Assembly: GCA_003506735.1 (NCBI GenBank)
Contig: DNYS01000005.1
Location: forward strand, 1 to 11,766
DNA length: 11,766 bases
Origin: Nitrospinota bacterium
Lineage (GTDB): Bacteria; UBA8248
Direction of reading: 5' to 3'
Position numbers and translations under genes: made by a program. The notes under the pieces were generated by a model. It did no database searches. It was not told the origin of the DNA and was given only the letters and a program-made list of their open reading frames with translations. Below, in pieces: positions 1 to 6,380 of the stretch (position 1 is the first letter of the stretch; each line of letters starts with the position of its first letter).

Positions 1-135
1 AATCGAGCAAAGGAACTGAGAAGCACTACATAGTCAGTTCGCCGCGAATGATCAGATACATATTGAATTGAGCGAAAACATGAGTGATGTTCAGCTAGCC
101 TAGGTGTACAATTCAGATGAATTTTTGGACAGGAC
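1..135 (+). mobile_element. Terminal part of a decayed insertion element (left copy)
   Basis: This segment matches, in inverted orientation, 3485-3608, at roughly 70-75% identity by eye over about 125 bases. Shared blocks include AGGAACTGA, TACATATTGA and CAGGAC. The outer tip (110-134) recurs almost perfectly, 24 of 25 bases, in inverted orientation at 6487-6511. Three copies sharing one sharp end ('TGTCCAAAAATTCA' read inward) look like the terminus of an insertion sequence. The element body would extend leftward out of the window. I see no intact reading frame in it. The family is not identified. Confidence 0.5.
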
Positions 136-331
136 GGGGGGGAGGGGTATTTCGGAAGGAGAGGATGAGAGCCCAAATCCGCACGATGCCACCTCGAGCT
201 GGGTGATATTTGATTAAACCCGGATTCCCATGTGGATTCATGATTTTCACGCTTTTCATTCCAGCGTCGGTTTATAATTCAACCCGCATCATCCATCTTT
301 TTTTCATCATTCCGTAGATACGAGGTCAGCT
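136..331 (+). promoter_or_regulatory. Upstream region of the first amidohydrolase with a candidate -10 box
   Basis: No gene is seen here. TATAAT occurs at 273-278, about 54 bases before the ATG at 332, but no convincing -35 hexamer lies 16-18 bases upstream. GAGGT, five bases before the ATG, is a reasonable ribosome binding site. Confidence 0.3.
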
Positions 332-1378
332 ATGCATAGAGGCGGAACAATTCCAAGCCAGTCCAGCGTTACGGACCTATGGTGCTTCATTCTCGGCAGT
401 ATCCTGATTTCATCATTCGTCCAGCCGCAACAGGTATTTTCCGGCGAGAAGAGGCGATCAAATTCAGCCGCCAGTCCTTATCGTGGCCCCATCATCGATG
501 CGCATAACCACCCCAAGAGAAAGAAAATTCACTTGAAGGAGTTTTTCGGAGAAGCGAAAGCGGCAAACGTTGAAAAGGTCATCGTCATGACAACGCCCAA
601 CGACTACCGCAAAGGAGAGCAGAGGCTTTTACGGAACGCCCGGAATTATTCCAGGGCCATCATTCTGTGTTCCTCCAATTTTGTCGGGTTCATCCATGTG
701 GAGGACCTTGATCGGGCACGGCGGGAGCTTAGGCAAGTGAGGGAGGATTTGAAAAACGGGGTTTGCGGCGGCGTCGGGGAAGTGGGACTGCGGCACTACG
801 ATAAGACTGCAAAACAAGGGGGGAACTATCGAGGCCAGCCCGAGGTTTTAATTAATCTGGACCACGCGCTGGTGCTGGAGATGATTAGCCTCGCCGACAG
901 GCATGGCGCACCCGTTGTCATGCATATCGAGCCCGTCTACAGAGTAGCCGGCATCGATAAACTTTCAGAGGTCAAGAAATGGTACAAAAAAACCTGTCGC
1001 CGGTATCCGAGGGCGAAACTGATCGCCTCCCATAACGGAATGATGTCGCCTAAGGATTTAGAAGATCTTTTTTTGAGTTGCGCAAACCTTTTTGCCGATA
1101 TCAAGTTCTTGCATTCCCGAGGCTTGGTCGCCGGGTTCCAAGATCTTCATCCCATGAACGACCTTGATCTCGAACTTTTCCCGCACTGGGGCCAAATGAT
1201 TAAAAAATATCCAGAGCGTTTTATTTTCGGGTCGGATTGGAAATACGGCCGCCGAAGGTCGTTTGGTGACTATACTGGGCATCTCCGAGCCGTGCGTAAG
1301 ATGCTTGAGGTTCTGGCCCCAACCATTCAAAGGAAGGTTTTGTACGAAAACGCAAAACGAGTTTTTTCGATCGACTGA
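332..1378 (+). CDS. Amidohydrolase / TatD-like metal-dependent hydrolase with N-terminal export or anchor segment
   Basis: A 348-residue TIM-barrel metal hydrolase of the amidohydrolase superfamily (amidohydrolase_2/TatD-like). All expected metal-binding positions are visible: the H-x-H of DAHNH (H58, H60), Glu150 in G-E-V-G-L, His198 in VVMHIEP, His234 in LIASHNG and Asp302 in FGSDW. Residues about 15-31 are strongly hydrophobic, followed by a polar linker and then the barrel from about residue 52, so the protein is probably exported or anchored by its N-terminus. The start is supported by GAGGT five bases upstream. It ends in TGA with no homology beyond, so that UGA is a real stop. Substrate cannot be told from sequence. 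It is convergent with the UGSC unit and so not in its operon. Confidence 0.85.
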   Translation: MHRGGTIPSQSSVTDLWCFILGSILISSFVQPQQVFSGEKRRSNSAASPYRGPIIDAHNHPKRKKIHLKEFFGEAKAANVEKVIVMTTPNDYRKGEQRLLRNARNYSRAIILCSSNFVGFIHVEDLDRARRELRQVREDLKNGVCGGVGEVGLRHYDKTAKQGGNYRGQPEVLINLDHALVLEMISLADRHGAPVVMHIEPVYRVAGIDKLSEVKKWYKKTCRRYPRAKLIASHNGMMSPKDLEDLFLSCANLFADIKFLHSRGLVAGFQDLHPMNDLDLELFPHWGQMIKKYPERFIFGSDWKYGRRRSFGDYTGHLRAVRKMLEVLAPTIQRKVLYENAKRVFSID

Positions 1379-1417
1379 AGGTCCCTGCCTCGCTCGGTTT
1401 AATCGAGATTTCCCTGA

Positions 1418-1475
1418 CTCCACAAAAAGTGGATCACATATAGATTGAATGGGTAAAGAAGTTGGCTTGGTGGGG
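1418..1475 (+). repeat. 58-bp direct repeat, copy A
   Basis: This segment aligns without gaps to 3372-3429, with 49 of 58 positions identical by my count (cores such as AGTGGATCACAT and the end GGTGGGG). Copies A and B lie on either side of the UGSC two-gene unit. Neither copy lies in a recognised gene. It could be a footprint of insertion, a duplicated regulatory sequence or a remnant of a dispersed repeat. Confidence 0.7.
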
Positions 1476-1559
1476 ATTTTGCCACGCTTGAGATCCATCA
1501 AGCGACCTTTTGATGATATTCAGCCAAGGCAGGATCCGATTTTGCGGAGCGCAGGTCTC

Positions 1560-2608
1560 TCAACCCTTTATTTCGCGCGTGACGGATTGGGTGGCTCCGA
1601 AACTCTGAATGTACATGCTGTGCTGCACCGCGTCGCCGCCCACAATTACGATGATCCCGTCTGGGTCCGCACAAAGAGAAACTCAATCGGGATCCGCCAG
1701 AGGTTCCACCTCGTCGCGGCAGTAGCTTTCAGGAAAATCCTCGGCGGGATTCCATGTATTATTCCACAGGTACTCTTTCAGCTCCTGCTTGGAAACCTTG
1801 TCGCGTTTCAGAATCGCGGCGTGCTGAGGACAGATGGTCAGAAGAATTTCCCCTCCGACGAGGTAGGAGTTCGAGCCCATGATCTTTAAAGAATTCGCGA
1901 GCATGTGCATTAGATCGGTGGCGGTTTTCGAGCTCCGATCGTTGAGGTCAAAGATGCCGCCGGCGCCGTACACCGTTACCACGCTTTGATCTTCCCTGAA
2001 TCTCCGCTCCACGTGCAGTGGTTCCCAGGGATTTTCGGCGGCGTTTTCGGCCGCGCAGAAGGTGTATTTTCCTGGCTGTCCTGCCGTGCTCCTGTCGAGT
2101 TCGCCCGGATGGGCGCCGCCCACATTGCGGAGGACTAAATTCACGGCTCGGCCGACCGTGGCGTTTGGGCGCAAGCCGGGGCCGAAAAGGTTGTAACCGT
2201 AGTTGAAGCCGAGCTCATCGACAACCGGTCCGTTGAGGATGAGGAGCGGAGCAACAGCGTGAGTCGTCGCCTGCGTGCCGTAGAGATTGCAGGGTTTTCC
2301 AGCAGGGCTTCAAGGGCGGAGAGTACTACGGGCATGTATTCGGGCGCACAACCCGCCATCACGGCGTTCGCGGCGACGACCTCCACCGTCGCCTCGCCTC
2401 ACCGGGGCGGAATGAGCCCAATCGCCTCGCCAGGGCTGCGTCCAGATCCGGCGATTATCAACTCAACACGTTCTGGAGTGGGTGGAACGACCGGGAGTCC
2501 ATCTGTCCATCCCTTTCCGTTCAGGAAATTGATTTGGGCTTCCAGACTGGTTGGCGCGCGAACTTTCTCCGCAGGAGAACCCGCCTCATATGCCGATGCT
2601 TGGCTCAT
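1560..2608 (-). CDS. UGSC-associated conserved protein; candidate selenoprotein, interrupted by two UGA codons and one frameshift
   Basis: The open pieces assemble into one protein of about 349 residues. It starts MSQASAYEAG, runs through GWTDGLPVVPPTPERVE, meets UGA at 2399-2401 (residue 70, IPPR-UGA-GEATVE), and continues through NAVMAGCAPEYMPVVL. A lost base near 2290-2298 then shifts the frame. The other frame resumes with NLYGTQATTHAVAPL, FGPGLRPNATVGRA and PGKYTFCAAENAAENPW. A second UGA at 1683-1685 (PLADPD-UGA-VSLCADPD) precedes GGDAVQHSMYIQSFGAT and the final TGA at 1560-1562. I recall this conserved uncharacterised family beside UGSC genes, but cannot name a function. Fifteen bases separate it from the UGSC stop, with AGAGG before the ATG, so they form an operon. 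The first UGA has a good SECIS-like hairpin; the second does not. It is either a selenoprotein with a homopolymer error or a decaying gene. Confidence 0.6.
2372..2393 (-). promoter_or_regulatory. Candidate bacterial SECIS hairpin after the first UGA of the UGSC partner gene
   Basis: In the mRNA sense, five bases after the UGA, GGCGACG pairs perfectly with CGTCGCC (7 bp) around the loop GTGGAGGT. The loop begins with G and carries further G residues, and starts about 13 bases after the UGA. Bacterial SECIS elements are short hairpins inside the coding sequence just after the Sec codon, with G near the start of the apical loop. This loop is slightly close to the UGA; pairing the flanking G and T would shorten it. 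Confidence 0.45.
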
Positions 2609-2623
2609 GGGCTGGGGACCTCT

Positions 2624-3241
2624 CTACTTGAAAACCTGTTTGGCGCGAAAAGCGCGTTTGGGCGCGGCGTATTCTTTTGCGGCGTACGCTTCGGCGAGCG
2701 ATCTGGCGTTTTCGGTGATGATCCGGACGACTTCGCTTACAGCGTCTTTGGCCCGGGCTTCCGCATCAGGCCCCAGCAGGGAACTTGTCGGATGCGGCAG
2801 CACGACGAGGGGCATCTCCGGCAGGCCGAGCGAGCCGCATTCGCACTTGGCGAGCGCAGGGAATTCATCCGTCGTTAGGGTGGCGGTCGGGATGCCTCGC
2901 CGTTCCAGCTCGATTCCATCGTGGATACTCCACGAAGTACAGGACCCTCAGTCTCCAATCCCGTTGACCACGGCGGTGCATTGCGACTTGATATCGTCGA
3001 GCATTTTTTCCGGACAAGGGTGCGCGACGCCCAGTTTTCGAAAGTGGACCACTTTTGAAAACCCGAGTTGCTCTGCAACAGTTTCCCCCACCTTTTCCAG
3101 AATAAGCCTGACATTGGTCTTTCCATTGTTGAGCAGGCCGAGGGCGCGCTCATCCGGACCCTCTCTCCGCTCGGCCAACCGGTAGCGGGGTGGCCGGGCC
3201 ACGCCGCAGGGGTCGATTAAAACATTCTGCTCGATCACCAT
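2624..3241 (-). CDS. UGSC family selenoprotein (Sec at UGA 2948-2950)
   Basis: A 205-residue protein when UGA at 2948-2950 is read as selenocysteine (residue 98). The context is VVNGIGD-U-GSCTSW, the signature after which the UGSC family is named. The frame stays open on both sides, upstream NNGKTNVRLILEKVGE and downstream IPTATLTTDEF, VVLPHPTSS and ERRGIP, ending in TAG. Family members carry Cys or Sec at this position and are thought to be redox proteins; the reaction is not known to me. I chose ATG 3241 (MVIEQNVLID): AGGGGAG lies just upstream and a good promoter at 3307-3336 rules out starts near 3532. A 6-bp hairpin sits 12 bases after the UGA. The partner gene follows 15 bases downstream. 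A standard gene caller would split it into an N-terminal and a C-terminal fragment. Confidence 0.92.
2919..2935 (-). promoter_or_regulatory. Predicted bacterial SECIS of the UGSC selenoprotein
   Basis: In the mRNA sense, TCGTGG pairs perfectly with CCACGA around the five-base loop AGTAT. The stem starts 12 bases after the UGA and the loop 18 bases after it, with G at the second loop position. This matches the usual position and loop preference of bacterial SECIS elements recognised by SelB. Confidence 0.75.
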
Positions 3242-3306
3242 CTCCGGTGCTCCCCTTGGATATTCATGCCGTAAAATAATTAATTGCGGGTATGTGGCTT
3301 TCAGAG

Positions 3307-3336
3307 ATAATAGGCTTTCCGAGTTTCCTTTGACAA
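3307..3336 (-). promoter_or_regulatory. Sigma-70-type promoter for the UGSC operon
   Basis: Read on the minus strand, TTGTCA (3336-3331) and TATTAT (3312-3307) each match five of six consensus bases, with an 18-base spacer. Transcription would begin near 3300, leaving a leader of about 60 bases before the ATG at 3241. This supports the start chosen for the UGSC gene. Confidence 0.6.
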
Positions 3337-3371
3337 CTACCCCTGCCAACGACGGCGCTCCGTAGGGTGTT

Positions 3372-3429
3372 CTCCACAACAAGTGGATCACATGTAGATC
3401 GAATATGTTGAAAAGTTGGCCTGGTGGGG
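3372..3429 (+). repeat. 58-bp direct repeat, copy B
   Basis: Partner of 1418-1475 (49/58 identical, no gaps). It lies just upstream of the UGSC promoter and about 55 bases from the insertion-element end at 3485. The same orientation as copy A means the UGSC operon sits between two direct repeats. Confidence 0.7.
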
Positions 3430-3484
3430 CAAGACATTTCAAATTCCCCGCCATGGACACGATCGATACAATATTCCAAATCCT

Positions 3485-3608
3485 GTCCTGACCAAAAGTC
3501 CCCTGAAATGTAAATCTAAGCCAGTTGAACATTACTCAAATTTCCCCTCGAATCAATATGTAGCTGGTCGTGCGCGGCAAACTGACCATGTAAGAGCTTT
3601 CAGTTCCT
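3485..3608 (-). mobile_element. Terminal part of a decayed insertion element (inverted copy)
   Basis: The reverse complement aligns with 11-135: AGGAACTGA at one end and CAGGAC at the other, with conserved blocks such as TACATATTGA between. Both copies also translate to related strings (GTE..Y.VS.PR...YIL), suggesting a once-coding or conserved element tail. The element body would extend rightward, where a transposase remnant is found. Confidence 0.5.
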
Positions 3609-3755
3609 CTGGCCAATTTAGGGGGGGCTCTTTCGTTTGCTTCTCTTTGGTCAGCCTTCGGAAAGCCCTAGAGTACCTGGAAGAAACCCGTTTTCATTAT
3701 TCGGGGTTTTTAGCGGCCATACTAGTTAGCACCGGTTATAGACCCCTATATGGAA

Positions 3756-3919
3756 AACAGATTTGAGGGGCCCATATTGGGTTTCGGTCCTGTGGGTTGT
3801 GAATTTGTGGTTTGCCATCGACAGGAGATTTTCGAAGACGAGAGCCTTTGCGTCGCCTGGGTTGAGCAATTTGACAACTGTGGCGAGGATGTGGCGAAAG
3901 CCAGGAATAGATTTTTCAT
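3756..3919 (-). pseudogene. Remnant of a transposase/integrase N-terminus
   Basis: On the minus strand the text can be pieced together across two frameshifts: MKNLFLAF, then RHILATVVKLLNPGDAKALV followed by FENLL, then a diverged stretch ending near 3756. This resembles, from memory, the N-terminus of a common class of integrase-type transposases that reads MKFLLA...HxLATxxKLLGPGG..A.VAENLLLKHQ. No catalytic DDE region is present. With the terminal sequence at 3485-3608 it looks like an element that lost its central part. Intermediate bases 3609-3755 hold no gene I can support. Confidence 0.4.
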
Positions 3920-4054
3920 GGCGGGGAAGGCTAGGTGGACCGCCAATCAAGGGCAAGGCGACGAAAGGTTTGAATTCAGGAGAGAATTACTTATTCGCCG
4001 GCAGGAGCCCCGGTTCCCGCATCAATCCGACTTTAGATGTTTCGTTTTCCCTTG

Positions 4055-4063
4055 TGCTATAAT
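4055..4063 (+). promoter_or_regulatory. Extended -10 promoter of the dodecin gene
   Basis: TGC directly before a perfect TATAAT (4058-4063) forms an extended -10 element, 54 bases before the dodecin ATG. No good -35 is seen, as is common for extended -10 promoters. Confidence 0.55.
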
Positions 4064-4116
4064 ATTTAATTATCAGTAGGCTAAATTGAGAGTTTTTTGC
4101 TTAATAGGAGGTAATC

Positions 4117-4320
4117 ATGGCTATCGCCCGAGTGACCAAGATTACAGCTTTATCACCTATAGGTTTCAGGAACGCCATCGAGGATGGACTGACTCGCGCC
4201 TCTAATTCCTTGCGCGGAATCACGGGTTTGGAGGTTCTATCTCAAAAGGCAACGGTGGAGGACGAAAGAATCGTAGAATTCCGGGCCACCATGGAAGTGA
4301 CCTTCATTCTGGAGGATTAA
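4117..4320 (+). CDS. Dodecin family flavin-binding protein
   Basis: A 67-residue protein, the usual dodecin length, with the typical beta-alpha-beta-beta pattern: MAIARVTKITALSPIGF, the helix RNAIEDGLTRASNSL, then LRGITGLEVLSQKA and the closing strand ATMEVTFILED. Dodecins form hollow dodecamers that store or sequester flavins in the cytoplasm. The tryptophan that stacks on flavin in the best-studied members is here replaced by Gly37; many bacterial relatives share this, so the ligand may differ. A consensus AGGAGGT lies four bases before the ATG and an extended -10 promoter stands upstream, so it is probably well expressed as a single gene. Confidence 0.9.
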   Translation: MAIARVTKITALSPIGFRNAIEDGLTRASNSLRGITGLEVLSQKATVEDERIVEFRATMEVTFILED

Positions 4321-4521
4321 TTCGGGTTCCAAAATTTTCAGGAAATAATCAAAAACTCAAAAAAACGTCTCGCTAGCCAAAGCTCAGGCGGCTTTGTTGA
4401 CTATGAAGATTCCTTCTTGCCGGTGGGACGTATTTTGATGTGGGCTATTTTTTAGGAAAGACATTAGGGGAGCATCCTCAGAGGTCATCTGATGCTAGAA
4501 TGAGCCTATTCAAGGAATAAA
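4321..4521. other. Intergenic region without a supportable gene
   Basis: About 200 bases between the dodecin and the next amidohydrolase. A weak AAAGC/GCTTT hairpin lies near 4380-4395, not followed by a T-run, so I do not call it a terminator. TTGACT at 4397-4402 resembles a -35 box but has no matching -10. I see nothing else. Confidence 0.4.
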
Positions 4522-4548
4522 ATGGGAAACGCTGGCTTAATGCTATGA
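4522..4548 (+). CDS. Possible 8-codon leader peptide overlapping the amidohydrolase start
   Basis: ATG at 4522 has AAGGA five bases upstream and encodes MGNAGLML before TGA at 4546-4548. This TGA overlaps the ATG of the next gene (4545-4547) as ATGA. The main gene has no ribosome binding site of its own, and TAA at 4518-4520 excludes an upstream in-frame start. It could serve translational coupling. It could equally be a chance ORF. Confidence 0.25.
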   Translation: MGNAGLML

Positions 4549-5423
4549 CCCCGCCTATCATCGATTTCCGCTTCACCTGCCCCATCCCTTTGGGCCTGGA
4601 CCGCTACCTGAAACCGAAAGGACCCACAGCGGATTTCGCGGCGCATTACGGTAAAAACGTCTACGGTGAGGACTCGGATCTCCACTATATGACCCCGGAC
4701 GAACTCGTGGCTTGGATGGACGAGCAGAGTGTCGACAAGGTGGTCATCAAGTCGGCGGATAACACCACTACGACGGGGAGCAAGTTCCCCGGAGAAGACT
4801 TGCACGCATTTATCAAGGATTACCCCGACCGTCTCATCGGGATCGCTGGCGCCGACCCCCATAAGGGAACGGATGCGGTCCGCGAATTGGAGCGCGATGT
4901 CAAAGAATTCGGTTTTCGGGGAGTGAATCTGACTCCGTTTGAGCAAGACCTTTTCGCCAATGATAAGAAATACTATCCCATCTACGCCAAGTGTGTGGAG
5001 CTAGACATCCCGGTGCTGCTCCATACCTCCACCAATCTGACGCGGACCAAGCTGGCCGAGTACGGCCGGCCCATTTACCTGGATGGAGTGGCTAAGGATT
5101 TTCCGGAACTTCGCATCGTTGCGGTTCACGGAGGCTGGCCCTGGATTCTTGAAATGATCGCCGTAGCATTGAAGCAGCCGAACATCTATATCGAAATCAG
5201 CGGGACACACCCCCGCTACATCGGCATGCCCGGAACGGGCTGGGAACCTCTTCTGGTGTATGGGAATTCTCTTCTTAAACACAAAATTCTGTGGGGTTCA
5301 AACTGGCCGATGATAGGACCCAAGGAGAGCCTCGAAGAATTCCGTAAGTTTCCCCTGAAAGAAGAAGTCAAAGACCTTTGGTTCGGAGGAAACGCGTTGC
5401 GGGTGCTCAAGTTGGACAAATAA
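4545..5423 (+). CDS. Amidohydrolase_2-fold protein with substituted metal ligands
   Basis: A 292-residue TIM-barrel protein of the amidohydrolase_2 (ACMSD-like) group. Recognisable blocks are the opening strand IIDFRF, then LIGIAGADPHKG, RGVNLTPF, PVLLHTSTN (His160), RIVAVHGGWPW (His195) and KILWGSNWPM (Asn253). The usual H-x-H after the first strand is replaced by F8-R9-F10, and the metal-binding Asp of G-S-D is Asn253. Two central histidines are kept. It may bind a mononuclear metal differently, work without metal, or not be an enzyme; related IDFR-type proteins do occur in databases as I recall. It ends TAA and has no signal peptide. Start discussed under the leader peptide. Confidence 0.85.
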   Translation: MTPPIIDFRFTCPIPLGLDRYLKPKGPTADFAAHYGKNVYGEDSDLHYMTPDELVAWMDEQSVDKVVIKSADNTTTTGSKFPGEDLHAFIKDYPDRLIGIAGADPHKGTDAVRELERDVKEFGFRGVNLTPFEQDLFANDKKYYPIYAKCVELDIPVLLHTSTNLTRTKLAEYGRPIYLDGVAKDFPELRIVAVHGGWPWILEMIAVALKQPNIYIEISGTHPRYIGMPGTGWEPLLVYGNSLLKHKILWGSNWPMIGPKESLEEFRKFPLKEEVKDLWFGGNALRVLKLDK

Positions 5424-5456
5424 CGTCACCTGACCTCCCCCCCAAACCGGTCCAAG

Positions 5457-5476
5457 CCGAATGAGAGAAAATTCGG
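5457..5476. other. Hairpin between convergent genes
   Basis: CCGAAT pairs with ATTCGG around an eight-base loop. It lies between the plus-strand amidohydrolase and the convergent Grx-DinB gene, where a terminator is expected, but no T-run follows on either strand. Confidence 0.25.
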
Positions 5477-5574
5477 TACTAATTCGGACGGGTCGCCCAA
5501 TCCGGGGGATTTTCACAAGCAAGAAGCGCCACACCGCAGAGCAGATCATTCCTAAGCCGCACGATACCAGCAGC

Positions 5575-6324
5575 CTAGAATAAATCTTTGGGAACGGGAA
5601 CCTCCTTGTAATCCTCGCGGGCAAGGGGCCGATCCGGCTCGATGCCTATCGTCGGCATGTAATGGTACGTCTGCCGAAGATGCTGGAAGGCGTGACCGAG
5701 GGCAAGCTCTATCAGCTCATGGACGGTGATCGGTCCCATGTAGCTCTTCACCTTCTTGGCGAGCTTCTCGCCGTGTGTGAGAAACTCAGCCAGCTCGGAC
5801 TCGATCCGATCACCAAAGGCGCAAATTTCCTCATGCGTATGGTAGTTCTGGGCGAGCTCCTCATAGCGCCGGACCATATCGCGGGAGTACTCCCCGCTCT
5901 CGTGCGCCTCGATGCCAAGTATGGGACGCTCGAAACTGTGCCATAGAAGCTGGCGCAACGAGCGCGGCCTGCCCGGGGTTATCCAGTCGAGTTGCTCGAG
6001 CGAGAGTTGATTCACTGCGCGCTTTATGGCGTCGAACACCAGGCGGTACATTTCCATCATATTTTCAGGGTGCATCGGGCCGCCTATCTTTGCGTCGATG
6101 TCGAAAGTCTTGCAAAGATCTTCGACGTTATAGCCCACCACCACGTCGTCCCCGCGTACCGAAACGGGAAGCGACTTAATGCCCAGCGCCTTGAGCTCCG
6201 CCATTGCCTCAGGGTCGTTCGTGCAGTCGCGGTTGATGACTTCTATTCCGTTCGACGAGAGAAACTCTCTCGTTCGCGCACAGGTGTATCAACCGTGGCG
6301 CGTATAAACCTTAACCGGTCCCAT
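5575..6324 (-). CDS. Glutaredoxin-DinB fusion selenoprotein with UYTC active site (Sec at UGA 6289-6291)
   Basis: Read from ATG 6324 with UGA at 6289-6291 as Sec (residue 12), this gives a 249-residue protein. Residues 1-75 form a glutaredoxin domain: VKVYTRHG-U-YTCARTREFL is strand-loop-helix with U-x-x-C replacing C-x-x-C. VINRDCTNDPEA follows, then the cis-proline segment IKSLPVSV and DDVVVGYN. From about residue 85 comes a DinB-like four-helix bundle with WHSF and GHAFQHLRQ histidines, suited to metal binding. Such fusions may couple thiol/selenol redox chemistry to a DinB transferase. AGGAG seven bases before the ATG supports the start, and an 8-bp hairpin follows the UGA. Ordinary gene calling starts at Met 6204 and loses the active site. 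It ends TAG, convergent with the amidohydrolase. Confidence 0.9.
6255..6273 (-). promoter_or_regulatory. Predicted bacterial SECIS of the Grx-DinB selenoprotein
   Basis: In the mRNA sense, ACGAGAGA pairs perfectly with TCTCTCGT (8 bp) around the loop GTT. The stem begins 15 bases after the UGA and the loop 23 bases after it, with G first in the loop. A CG/CG pair with one bulged A can extend the stem outward. Position and loop fit bacterial SECIS rules well. Confidence 0.8.
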
Positions 6325-6380
6325 GGCTTGGCTCCTTTGATAGGTTTAAGCTGGAATGATGGGGCAGGCGCCGCCCGTTC

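Noticed and set aside
1376..1378. TGA at the end of the first amidohydrolase as another Sec codon
   Set aside because: Only a few unrelated codons follow before another stop, and the protein is already full length.
1449..3185. Long plus-strand open frames opposite the UGSC unit (for example 2259-3185)
   Set aside because: They are antisense shadows of GC-rich coding sequence; compositions are low-complexity Ser/Arg-rich and no family is recognisable.
2948..3532. A longer start for the UGSC gene at 3532 (MFNWLRFTF...)
   Set aside because: It would run through the promoter at 3307-3336, direct repeat B and the tip of the insertion element; the family-like protein begins at 3241.
1560..6324. 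UGA reassigned to tryptophan genome-wide
   Set aside because: Several full-length genes in the window end at TGA with no conserved extension, TGG is used freely for Trp, and two UGAs fall exactly at redox-active Cys/Sec positions.
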